NCBI GenBank assembly: GCA_023433185.1
Contig: JAEZEN010000075.1
Location: 1 to 9,051, forward strand
DNA length: 9,051 nt
DNA from: Pseudomonadota bacterium
GTDB lineage: Bacteria; Pseudomonadota; Alphaproteobacteria; Rhizobiales; Kaistiaceae
Reading direction: 5' to 3'
The notes under the pieces were generated by a model. The model was not told the DNA's origin and did no database searches. It saw only the letters and a program-made list of their open reading frames with translations. Position 1 is the stretch's first letter. Each line of letters begins with the position of its first letter. Made by a program: the position numbers and the translations under genes. Of this stretch, positions 1 to 6,342 are shown one piece after another.

Positions 1-1496
1 GCGCCGCGCTGCGCCACCATGTCCGAATAACCGCCGGCGTACTCGGTGAAGCGGCCGTCGCCCTCGGCAAGGAGCGTCGACGTCGCCACGCGGTCGATGA
101 AGTCGCGGTCGTGGCTCGCCATGATAAGCGTGGCGGGATAGTCGGCGAGCATCTCCTGGAGCAGGTCGAGCGTCTCGAGGTCGAGGTCGTTGGTCGGCTC
201 GTCGAGGACCAGGAGGTTCGAGGGCCTGGCGAGCGCGCGGGCGAGCATGAGCCGCGCCTTCTCGCCGCCCGACAGCACCTTCACCGGCGTCCGTGCCTGC
301 TCGGGACGGAACAGGAAGTCCTTCATGTAGCCGACGACGTGGCGCGGCTCGCCGCCGACGATCACGTTGTCGCCCCGGCCGCCGGTGAGGGTCGCGGCGA
401 CCGTCTCCTCCGGGTCGAGGCTCTCCCGGCGCTGGTCGAGGGTCGCGATCTCGAGGTTGGCACCCAGCTTGACGGTGCCGGCGTCCGGGACGAGCGCGCC
501 GGTCAGGAGGTTGATCAGTGTCGTCTTGCCGACGCCGTTGGGACCGACCACGGCAATCCGGTCGCCGCGCTCGATCCGCATCGCGACGTCGTGGACGATC
601 GTCCGCCCGTCATAGCTCTTCCCGATGCCCTCGGCCTCGATCACCAGCTTGCCGGAGGCGGTGGCTTTCGCCGGCGCCAGCCGGGCGTTGCCCACCGGGC
701 GGTTGGCGAGCGACTCCTTCCGCTCGCGGCGATAGTCGTGGAGCGCCCCAAGGCGGCGCTGGTTGCGCTTCCGCCGGGCGGTGACGCCGTAGCGCAGCCA
801 GTGCTCCTCGGCGGCGATGCGGCGATCGAGCTTGTGGCGCTCGCGCTCCTCGTCTTCGAGCACCTGGTCGCGCCATGCCTCGAAATGCGCGAAGCCGCGG
901 TCGAGGCGCCGCGTGACGCCGCGGTCTAGCCATACCGTCGCCTGCGACAGCGTCTCGAGGAACCGACGGTCATGGCTGATCATGACGAGGGCCGAGCGCA
1001 AGCCCTTCAACGTCGTCTCGAGCGCCTCGATGGCGACGAGGTCGAGATGGTTGGTCGGCTCGTCGAGAAGAAGAATGTCCGGCTCCGGCGCCAGCACCCG
1101 GGCCAGCGCCGCCCGCCGCGCCTCGCCGCCGGACAGGCGGCGCGGATCCTCGTCCCCGGCGAGGCCCAGTTCCTCCAGCATGAAGCGCGCCCGGTAGGGA
1201 TCGTCGCCCGGCGCGAGCCCCGCCTCGACATAGGCGAGCACCGAGGCGTGCCCCGCAAAATCCGGCTCCTGCGGCAGGTAGCGGACGGTGACCGAGGGCT
1301 GGAGGAAGCGTTCGCCCCCGTCGAACGGGGCGAGGCCGCCTGCGATCTTGAGCAGCGTCGACTTGCCGGAGCCGTTCCGCCCGACGATGCAGAGCCGTTC
1401 GCCCGGCCCGACGCTGAGGTCGGCGCTCCGCAGCAGCGGCGTGCCGCCGAAGGTGAGGGAAACATCGCGGAGAAAGAGAAGCGGGGGCGGTGCCAA
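1..1496 (-). CDS. uup: Uup-type ABC-F ATPase, 3' end beyond window (partial)
   Basis: This is a soluble ABC-F protein with two ATPase domains and no membrane domain. The family acts on ribosomes; Uup is also linked to precise transposon excision and branched DNA. The 498 visible codons hold a first domain with Walker A GRNGSGKST (39-47), signature LSGGE (121-125) and Walker B ILLLDEP (141-147). A basic linker follows (about 205-265), with GVTARRKRNQRR at 237-248, which is typical of Uup rather than EttA. The second domain has Walker A GPNGVGKTT (318-326), LSGGE (408-412) and LVLDEP (429-434). Uup is usually about 600-640 residues, so the C-terminal coiled coil should lie beyond base 1. The start is TTG at 1496-1494. 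An in-frame TGA lies 18 codons upstream and no ATG or GTG lies between, and translation from TTG gives the expected N-terminus just ahead of the first ABC domain. An AAAGG lies 11 bases upstream. The gene is divergent from the first Lrp gene. It is probably housekeeping, unrelated to the neighbouring catabolic genes. Confidence 0.93.
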   Translation of the reverse strand, partial: MAPPPLLFLRDVSLTFGGTPLLRSADLSVGPGERLCIVGRNGSGKSTLLKIAGGLAPFDGGERFLQPSVTVRYLPQEPDFAGHASVLAYVEAGLAPGDDPYRARFMLEELGLAGDEDPRRLSGGEARRAALARVLAPEPDILLLDEPTNHLDLVAIEALETTLKGLRSALVMISHDRRFLETLSQATVWLDRGVTRRLDRGFAHFEAWRDQVLEDEERERHKLDRRIAAEEHWLRYGVTARRKRNQRRLGALHDYRRERKESLANRPVGNARLAPAKATASGKLVIEAEGIGKSYDGRTIVHDVAMRIERGDRIAVVGPNGVGKTTLINLLTGALVPDAGTVKLGANLEIATLDQRRESLDPEETVAATLTGGRGDNVIVGGEPRHVVGYMKDFLFRPEQARTPVKVLSGGEKARLMLARALARPSNLLVLDEPTNDLDLETLDLLQEMLADYPATLIMASHDRDFIDRVATSTLLAEGDGRFTEYAGGYSDMVAQRG

Positions 1497-1564
1497 CGGG
1501 AATCCGGCCTTTCTGTTGCGCCACTGGGGTAGCGGCGGCGGGCGCCGGGATCAACCTCGGCCGC

Positions 1565-1602
1565 GCCGGCACAGTCCGCGAGCCCTCCCGGCTGTGACCG
1601 GC
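1565..1602. promoter_or_regulatory. Imperfect dyad in the uup/lrp divergent gap
   Basis: GCCGGCACAG (1565-1574) and CTGTGACCGGC (1592-1602) are inverted copies that match over ten positions with one bulged base, separated by 17 bases. The dyad lies 54 bases before the GTG of the first Lrp gene and 69 bases before the TTG of uup. It could be an operator for autoregulation by the Lrp protein or a hairpin in a leader. I found no convincing -35/-10 pair for either gene in the gap 1497-1655, and in such GC-rich DNA a dyad like this may arise by chance. Confidence 0.3.
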
Positions 1603-1655
1603 GCTCCGCAGTCTGGTAGGGATGATCCGCCACGCCGTGACGCCTGGGCCAGCCC

Positions 1656-2156
1656 GTGAACCGCCACAAGCTCGACGCCACCGATCTCCGCATCCTCGCC
1701 GAGGTGCAGCGCGACGGCCGCATCACCAAGGTGGCGCTGGCCGAGCGCGTCGGGCTGTCGGCGACGCCCTGCTGGAACCGCCTCCGCCGGCTGGAGGCGG
1801 CGGGCATCATCACCGGCTACCACGCCCGCCTTTCCACCCGGTCGGTGCTGCCGATCATCGCGGTGTTCGTAGAGGTCAAGCTCGGTGGCCACCGGAAGGC
1901 CGATTTCGACCGCTTCGAGCGTGCCGTCCGCGATGTGCCGCAGATCGTCTCGTGCTGGGCGACCGGGGGCAGCATCGACTACATCCTCCGCGTGGTCGCG
2001 GGCGACGTGACCGCCTACCAGGCGCTGGTCGACGACCTGCTCGCCCGCGAGATCGGCATCAGCCGCTATTTCACCTTCGTCGTCACCAAGACGGTGAAGG
2101 ACGAGCCGGTGATGCCGCTGGCCGAGACGGTGACCCCCGCTCCGCCGCGACGATGA
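1656..2156 (+). CDS. Lrp/AsnC family transcriptional regulator (first paralogue)
   Basis: A 166-residue DNA-binding regulator of the feast/famine (Lrp/AsnC) family, which usually forms dimers to octamers and responds to an amino acid. The N-terminal winged helix-turn-helix spans about 6-55, with the recognition region VGLSATPCWNRLRRLE at 32-47. A short linker leads to the RAM ligand-binding domain (about 67-148), which carries the family GxxDY motif at 105-109 (GSIDY) and ends in VVTKTVK (142-148). The tail of 18 residues is proline-rich. The GTG start at 1656 is well supported: an in-frame TGA lies at 1638-1640, no ATG or other GTG lies between, and residue 6 already begins the conserved LDxxD of the domain. 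No strong ribosome binding site is visible. It is followed on the same strand by the aminotransferase after 125 bases, so it may control that gene. It is about half identical to the regulator at 4912-5448. The family is certain; the effector is unknown. Confidence 0.95.
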   Translation: MNRHKLDATDLRILAEVQRDGRITKVALAERVGLSATPCWNRLRRLEAAGIITGYHARLSTRSVLPIIAVFVEVKLGGHRKADFDRFERAVRDVPQIVSCWATGGSIDYILRVVAGDVTAYQALVDDLLAREIGISRYFTFVVTKTVKDEPVMPLAETVTPAPPRR

Positions 2157-2177
2157 TTCTTCGGCATTGTCGGCGCT

Positions 2178-2193
2178 GGGCGAATGATCGCCC
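2178..2193. promoter_or_regulatory. Perfect 6-bp dyad upstream of the aminotransferase
   Basis: GGGCGA (2178-2183) and TCGCCC (2188-2193) form a perfect inverted repeat around ATGA, 16 bases in total, 88 bases before the aminotransferase start. Its size is like the roughly 15-base dyads bound by Lrp-family proteins, and it follows directly after an lrp gene, so an operator role is plausible. It is not followed by a T-run, so it is not a normal intrinsic terminator. A TATAGT resembling a -10 box lies at 2237-2242, but without a recognisable -35. Chance occurrence is possible. Confidence 0.3.
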
Positions 2194-2281
2194 CCTGCGC
2201 CGCGGGCAAACAGCCTCGCCTTCCGCACGCCCCGCCTATAGTCGCCACACCTGCCAACACCTTCATCCGGGACCATAGGCC

Positions 2282-3673
2282 ATGCTCGACGGCGGCAACG
2301 AACTCGACGCCTGGGATCGCGACCACTTCTTCCACCCCTCGACGCACATGGGCATGCACGCCCGCGGCGAGAGCCCGAACCGCATCATGGCCGGCGGGGA
2401 CGGCGTCCATGTCGTGGATCGCGACGGCCGCCGCAGCCTCGACGCGTTCGCCGGGCTCTACTGCGTCAATGTCGGCTACGGGCGGCAGGAGATCGCCGAC
2501 GCGATCGCCGAGCAGGCGCGGCGCCTGCCCTACTACCATGCCTATGCCGGACACGGCAGCGAGCCCTCGATCCGCCTCGCCAAGATGATCATCGACCGCG
2601 CGCCGGAGGGCATGAGCCGGGTCTTCTTCGGTTTGTCCGGCTCGGACGCCAACGAGACCAACATCAAGCTTGTCTGGTACCTCAACAACGTCCTCGGCCG
2701 GCCCGAGAAGAAGAAGATCATCTCGCGCTGGCGCGGCTACCACGGTTCGGGCGTGATGACCGGCAGCCTGACCGGGCTCGAACTGTTCCACAACGCCTTC
2801 GACCTGCCGCGCGCGCCGGTCCTCCACACCGAGGCGCCCTACTTCTACCGCCGTGCCGCCCGCGACCTCGCCGAGGAAGGCTTCGCCGACTTCTGCGCGG
2901 CCCGGCTGGAGGAGACGATCCTCGACGAGGGGCCGGAGACCATCGCCGCCTTCATCGGCGAGCCGATGCTCGGCACCGGTGGCATCGTGCCGCCACCGGC
3001 GACCTACTGGGAGAAGATCCAGGCCGTGCTCCGCCGCCACGACATCCTGCTCATCGCCGACGAGGTGATCACCGGCTTCGGGCGGCTCGGCACCATGTTC
3101 GGGTCGGACTTCTATGGGATGGAGCCCGACCTCATCACCATCGCCAAGGGCCTGACCTCGGCCTATGCCCCGCTGTCGGGCGTGATCGTCTCGGAGAAGA
3201 TGTGGCAGGGCCTCGTCAAGGGCTCCGACCAGCTCGGCGTCATCGGCCACGGCTGGACCTATTCGTCGCATCCGCTCTGCGCCGCCGCCGGCGTCGCGAA
3301 CCTCGAACTGGTCGACAGCCTCGGGCTGGTCGACAATGCCCGCGCGGTCGGCGCCTATTTCCGCGCCGCGCTGGCGGATGCCGTCGGCGACATCGGGATC
3401 GTCGGCGACGTGCGCGGCGAGGGTCTGCTTGCCGCGGTCGAGTTCTCGGCAAGCCGCGAGGGGTTCGCGCCTTTTGACCCGGCGCTCAAGGTCGGGCCGA
3501 AGGTCGCGGCAGCGATCGCCGATCGCGGCGTCATCGGCCGCGCCATGCCCGGCGGCGACATCCTCGGCTTCGCGCCGCCGCTCTGCCTGACTCGCGAGGA
3601 AGCCGATATCATCGTCGCCGCCGCGCGCGGCGCGATCGAGTCGGTCGCCGCCGGACTGCCGGGCAGGCCATGA
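2282..3673 (+). CDS. Class III PLP aminotransferase, omega-amino acid:pyruvate type
   Basis: A 463-residue fold-type I PLP enzyme that should move an amino group from an omega- or beta-amino acid, or a diamine such as putrescine, to pyruvate or another keto acid in the cytoplasm. Family landmarks are all present: a phosphate-binding loop GSDAN (120-124), the stacking Tyr153 in GYHG, the pyridinium-binding Asp260 in ADEVITGFGR, Schiff-base Lys289 in AKGLTSAY, and Thr326 in HGWTYSSHP. Arg420 sits where related transaminases keep the substrate-carboxylate arginine. The N-terminal stretch with GLYCVNVGYG (58-67) resembles SpuC-type putrescine/omega-amino acid:pyruvate transaminases. The length is normal for the family. 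ATG 2282 has GGGA nine bases upstream. The gene lies between an Lrp regulator and a P1 aminopeptidase whose start is 10 bases after this stop, suggesting that it works on a product of that peptidase. The exact donor cannot be read from sequence; beta-alanine, GABA, putrescine and beta-amino acids all remain possible. Confidence 0.93.
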   Translation: MLDGGNELDAWDRDHFFHPSTHMGMHARGESPNRIMAGGDGVHVVDRDGRRSLDAFAGLYCVNVGYGRQEIADAIAEQARRLPYYHAYAGHGSEPSIRLAKMIIDRAPEGMSRVFFGLSGSDANETNIKLVWYLNNVLGRPEKKKIISRWRGYHGSGVMTGSLTGLELFHNAFDLPRAPVLHTEAPYFYRRAARDLAEEGFADFCAARLEETILDEGPETIAAFIGEPMLGTGGIVPPPATYWEKIQAVLRRHDILLIADEVITGFGRLGTMFGSDFYGMEPDLITIAKGLTSAYAPLSGVIVSEKMWQGLVKGSDQLGVIGHGWTYSSHPLCAAAGVANLELVDSLGLVDNARAVGAYFRAALADAVGDIGIVGDVRGEGLLAAVEFSASREGFAPFDPALKVGPKVAAAIADRGVIGRAMPGGDILGFAPPLCLTREEADIIVAAARGAIESVAAGLPGRP

Positions 3674-3674
3674 C

Positions 3675-3678
3675 GGAG
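3675..3678 (+). promoter_or_regulatory. Ribosome binding site that fixes the GTG start of the P1 peptidase
   Basis: GGAG lies one base after the aminotransferase stop (TGA 3671-3673) and five bases before GTG 3684. The overlapping ATG at 3682 is followed at once by TGA, so it cannot be the start. The 10-base spacing between genes suggests coupled translation. Confidence 0.6.
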
Positions 3679-3683
3679 ACGAT

Positions 3684-4796
3684 GTGACCACGGCGCACCA
3701 GACGACACCGGGTGGCCTGCCCCGCGCCCGCGCCCTCGGCATCGCCTTCGAGGGCGAACCCGGGCCGTGGAACGCCATCACCGACGTCGCGGACGTCACC
3801 GTCGGCTACACGACCCTGATCGCGGGCGACGGGCCGCTTGCGACGGGCCGGGGCCCGGTGCGGACCGGCGTCACCGCCATCCTGCCCCGCCCCCCGCGCC
3901 GCTGCCTCGAGCCGGTCTTCGCCGGCTTCCACAGCCAGAACGGCAATGGCGAGATGTCGGGAACCCGCATGGTCGCCGAGGTCGGCGCCTTCACCCTGCC
4001 GGTGACGATCACCAACACCCATGCCTGCGGCATCGCCCGCGACGCGACCATCGCCTGGGCCAACCGCATCATGCCCGGCGGGCTCGACGATGCCTGGGGG
4101 TTGCCGGTCGCGGCCGAGACCTATGACGGCTTCCTCAACGACATCAATGGCGGGCACGTCCGCGCGGCCCATGTCGAGGCGGCGATAGAGGCCGCCGCGA
4201 CGGGACCGATCGAGGAGGGCAGCGTCGGCGGCGGCACCGGCATGATCGCCTTCGCCTTCAAGGCGGGATCCGGAACAGCCTCGCGGGTCGTCTCCCTGCC
4301 GTCGGGACGCCATACGCTCGGCGTCTTCGTCCAGGCCAATTTCGGCCGGCGCGGCAACCTCACGATCCGCGGCCGGCGGGTCGGTGCACTCCTCGCCGAG
4401 CCGGCCACGATCGAACGGACGCCGAAGCGCGACAAGAGCTCGATCATCGGGATTCTTGCGACGGACGCGCCACTGCTCCCGCACCAGCTCCGCCGGCTGG
4501 CGCACCGCATGCCGCTGGGCGTCGCGCTGACCGGGGGGTACGCCTACCACTCCTCCGGAGACATCTTCCTCGCCTTCTCGACCGCCAATGGCGCCGCTCT
4601 CATCGCCCCGGCGACCGGCCTCGCGGAGGCCGCGTTCATCCCCGACGCGGGGCTCGATCCGTTCTTCGACGCCGCGATCCAGGCGACGGAAGAAGCGATC
4701 CTCAACGCGCTCGTCGCCAATGCCGACATGACCGGGCGCGACGGCAACTTCGTGCCGGCCCTCCCCCGCGACCGCCTCGCCATTCTCCTCGCCTGA
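3684..4796 (+). CDS. P1 family (DmpA/BapA-like) aminopeptidase, self-processing
   Basis: A 370-residue member of peptidase family S58 (DmpA/BapA), N-terminal-nucleophile hydrolases that cut themselves into two chains and release N-terminal residues. DmpA takes D- and L-amino acids, and BapA takes beta-amino acids. By hand comparison with the DmpA/BapA residue scheme (recalled, not aligned by software), Tyr147 (in ETYDG), Asn219 (in VQANFG), nucleophile Ser253 (in SSIIGILATDAPLLPHQ), Ser291 and Asp293 (in HSSGDIFLAFSTAN) line up with Tyr146, Asn218, Ser250, Ser288 and Glu290. SVGGGTGM at 180-187 is also typical. Two deviations stand out: the residue before the nucleophile is Ser252, not the usual Gly, and the last catalytic acid is Asp. 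Predicted chains are about 252 and 118 residues. No signal peptide is seen, so it is probably cytoplasmic. It starts at GTG 3684, 10 bases after the aminotransferase stop, almost certainly on the same mRNA. The substrate is likely a short peptide or amide, but which one is not known. Confidence 0.92.
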   Translation: MTTAHQTTPGGLPRARALGIAFEGEPGPWNAITDVADVTVGYTTLIAGDGPLATGRGPVRTGVTAILPRPPRRCLEPVFAGFHSQNGNGEMSGTRMVAEVGAFTLPVTITNTHACGIARDATIAWANRIMPGGLDDAWGLPVAAETYDGFLNDINGGHVRAAHVEAAIEAAATGPIEEGSVGGGTGMIAFAFKAGSGTASRVVSLPSGRHTLGVFVQANFGRRGNLTIRGRRVGALLAEPATIERTPKRDKSSIIGILATDAPLLPHQLRRLAHRMPLGVALTGGYAYHSSGDIFLAFSTANGAALIAPATGLAEAAFIPDAGLDPFFDAAIQATEEAILNALVANADMTGRDGNFVPALPRDRLAILLA

Positions 4797-4802
4797 CCCG
4801 CC

Positions 4803-4832
4803 CCGGATCATCCCGGCTTGCCCGGGGTCCGG
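4803..4832. repeat. REP-like palindrome / hairpin after the P1 peptidase
   Basis: CCGGA (4803-4807) pairs with TCCGG (4828-4832). Inside this, CCCGG (4812-4816) pairs with CCGGG (4822-4826) around the loop CTTGC, leaving TCAT opposite G as an internal bulge. It starts 7 bases after the peptidase stop. The pattern ATCCCGG-CTTG-CCCGGGGTCC closely resembles short intergenic palindromes common in alphaproteobacterial genomes (recalled, not searched). It lacks a real T-run, so at best it is an mRNA 3'-end stabiliser or a weak terminator. It is the only copy I see in the window. Confidence 0.5.
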
Positions 4833-4847
4833 CCTTCTGTGATAGGT

Positions 4848-4863
4848 TTCGCAGGGCTGCGAA
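4848..4863. promoter_or_regulatory. Perfect 7-bp dyad, candidate Lrp operator
   Basis: TTCGCAG (4848-4854) and CTGCGAA (4857-4863) are perfect inverted copies around a GG centre, 48 bases before the start of the second Lrp gene. The 16-base size and position fit an autoregulatory operator of an Lrp-type protein. A weak promoter, TTGCCC (4818-4823) with 17 bases to GATAGG (4841-4846), would put transcription start near or inside the dyad, so binding would block it. The dyad is clear in the sequence; its role is inferred. Confidence 0.42.
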
Positions 4864-4911
4864 GGGGCGCCCGGCGCGGCTTCCCGGTCGGTTTGCGCGA
4901 GAGAGGTTGCC

Positions 4912-5448
4912 ATGCCCAACGACAAGCTCGACGCCTACGACGTCCGCATCCTCGCGCTTCTCCAGAAGAACGGCAGGATCAAGAAGGTCGAACTCGCCTC
5001 CCGGGTGGGGCTGTCGCTCAGTTCGTGCTGGGACCGGCTCCGCAACCTCGAGGAAGCCGGCTACATCCGCGAGTACCGCGCCGAGATCGACCTCGCACGG
5101 CTGGTCAAGACCGAGATGGTCATCGCCACGATGACGCTCGAGCACCACACCAAGCGCGGCTTCGACCGCTTCGAGCAGGCGGTGCAGGCGATTCCCGAAG
5201 TGATCGCCTGCTATGCCGTGGGCGGCGGCATCGACTACGTGCTCCACATCGTCGCCCACGACATCGAGCACTACCAGCAGCTCATCGACCGCATGCTCGA
5301 CATGGAGATCGGCATCTCGGTGTACTTCACCTACGTCGTGACCAAGACCGTGAAGCGGTTCGAGGGCGTGCCGATCGCCGAGCTTCTCGACCATCCGGTG
5401 CCGCCGACGGCGGAGCTTCACCTCGCCCGTCGCGCCTCGGCGAACTGA
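4912..5448 (+). CDS. Lrp/AsnC family transcriptional regulator (second paralogue)
   Basis: A 178-residue Lrp/AsnC regulator with the same build as the one at 1656-2156. The winged helix-turn-helix covers about 6-55 (VGLSLSSCWDRLRNLE at 32-47), and the RAM ligand-binding domain about 67-148 includes GGIDY at 105-109 and VVTKTVK at 142-148. The two proteins align without a gap from residue 5 to 148, with about half of the positions identical by hand count. The helix-turn-helix and the end of the RAM domain are most alike, while residues 56-84 differ strongly. This one has a tail of 30 residues. ATG 4912 follows GAGAGG (4901-4906) at a spacing of five bases, the best ribosome binding site of the plus-strand genes. 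It lies 115 bases after the P1 peptidase, behind a REP-like palindrome and a dyad that could be its own operator, so it may have its own promoter. Its stop is 6 bases from the end of the convergent amidohydrolase gene. The effector is unknown. Confidence 0.95.
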   Translation: MPNDKLDAYDVRILALLQKNGRIKKVELASRVGLSLSSCWDRLRNLEEAGYIREYRAEIDLARLVKTEMVIATMTLEHHTKRGFDRFEQAVQAIPEVIACYAVGGGIDYVLHIVAHDIEHYQQLIDRMLDMEIGISVYFTYVVTKTVKRFEGVPIAELLDHPVPPTAELHLARRASAN

Positions 5449-5454
5449 GCGCGT

Positions 5455-6342
5455 TCAGCGCAGCACCGGCTCTTCGTAGAACGGCACACGCTCGACGCGC
5501 GGCGACCAGGTGCCCGCGGCGACCAGCGCATTGACGTGGGCCGCGATGGCATCGAGGGTCGTGAACCACACGCCGCCCTTGCCGATCATGTGCTCGACCA
5601 GCGTCCGGATCGCCGCCGCCTGGGCCGGCCGGCCGCTCACCGCCGGGTGCCAGACCGGCACGAACAGCCCGCCCGCGTCCCACAGCGCATCGAACTCGGC
5701 GCGATAGACCTCGATCGCGCGGGCCGGCGACGAGATCGTCATCAGGTAGTCGAAGGCGCGGCTCGAGACATACTGGTTGTAGTCATCGACCGAGGCCGGC
5801 GGCGGCAGTTCGACCAGGCGACCGGCCTTCGCCTCGAGAAGGATCGGCACGTCGTCGGCGAACAGCGAGGAATCGTAGGTGAAGCCGGCTTCGACCAGAA
5901 GGTCGAAGCTGTTGCGGGAGAGCCCGTAATAGGGAGCGCGGTAGCCCCGCGGCCGCCGCCCGGTCAGCGCCTCGATCCGCTCGATGCCGGCAATCAGCGC
6001 CGCCTGTTCCGCCGCGCGGTCCTGTTGGTTGGGCCATTCGTGGAAATGGCCATGATGGGCGATCTCGTTCGGGCCGGAGAGAATGTGCTCGACCGGCTTC
6101 CGGTAGGTGTCGATCACCCAACCCGGCACGAAGCAGGTGATCGGGATGCCGTAGCCGGCGAAGAGGTCGACCAGCCGCGGCAGGCCGACATGGGGGTCGT
6201 AGCGCATGTGGGCGACGGCGTGGACCTCGTCGAGGACGCCCGCCCGCCTGCTGGCATGGACGACGCTGTCGGCATCGACATCGAAGGAGAAGCCCACGGC
6301 GCAACGCGCCCCGTTGGGCCAGGGCGGGGGGGTGCGGCTCAT
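5455..6342 (-). CDS. Cytoplasmic NodB-fold (polysaccharide deacetylase family) amidohydrolase
   Basis: A 295-residue metal-dependent amide hydrolase with a NodB (carbohydrate esterase 4-like) fold. Visible motifs are FSFDVDAD (18-25), giving the catalytic and metal aspartates at 21 and 23, HHGHFH (97-101) with metal histidines 97 and 101, RAPYYG (135-140), and WHP (231-233) with His232. The FDVDAD and HGHxH style matches the HpPgdA/PuuE/cyclic imide hydrolase branch rather than secreted chitin or peptidoglycan deacetylases. There is no signal peptide or membrane anchor, so it should act in the cytoplasm on a small molecule: a cyclic imide, ureide or N-acyl compound. Its ATG (6342-6340) overlaps the livF stop by four bases (ATGA), so the two are translationally coupled. 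A GAGGA lies seven bases before the ATG. The tie to an importer suggests that it processes the imported compound. The family is certain; the substrate is not. Confidence 0.9.
   Translation of the reverse strand: MSRTPPPWPNGARCAVGFSFDVDADSVVHASRRAGVLDEVHAVAHMRYDPHVGLPRLVDLFAGYGIPITCFVPGWVIDTYRKPVEHILSGPNEIAHHGHFHEWPNQQDRAAEQAALIAGIERIEALTGRRPRGYRAPYYGLSRNSFDLLVEAGFTYDSSLFADDVPILLEAKAGRLVELPPPASVDDYNQYVSSRAFDYLMTISSPARAIEVYRAEFDALWDAGGLFVPVWHPAVSGRPAQAAAIRTLVEHMIGKGGVWFTTLDAIAAHVNALVAAGTWSPRVERVPFYEEPVLR

Noticed and set aside
111..929. 272-codon plus-strand frame opposite the ABC-F gene
   Set aside because: The minus strand in this stretch encodes intact second-domain ABC motifs; the plus frame has none.
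2282..3673. Reading the aminotransferase as glutamate-1-semialdehyde aminomutase or acetylornithine aminotransferase
   Set aside because: The N-terminal GLYCVNVGYG region, HGWTYSSHP and the Arg420 context agree with the omega-amino acid/putrescine:pyruvate group, and there is no heme or arginine biosynthesis neighbour.
2066..3799. 577-codon open frame on the minus strand opposite the aminotransferase
   Set aside because: It lies opposite a gene with a complete set of PLP-enzyme motifs. Its translation is low-complexity and rich in Arg, Asp, Gly and Val with no recognisable domain, the usual mirror of GC-rich codons.
4803..4832. Intrinsic terminator after the P1 peptidase
   Set aside because: The stem is strong but no run of T follows; GGCCTTCTG is not a convincing terminator tail, so it is listed as a REP-like palindrome.
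3609..4925. 438-codon open frame on the minus strand opposite the P1 peptidase
   Set aside because: It shadows a well-supported gene and shows no domain, no membrane span and no sensible start context.
5455..6342. Reading the amidohydrolase as a secreted chitooligosaccharide or peptidoglycan deacetylase
   Set aside because: There is no signal peptide or anchor, and the FDVDAD and HGHFH motif style fits the cytoplasmic HpPgdA/cyclic-imide branch better.
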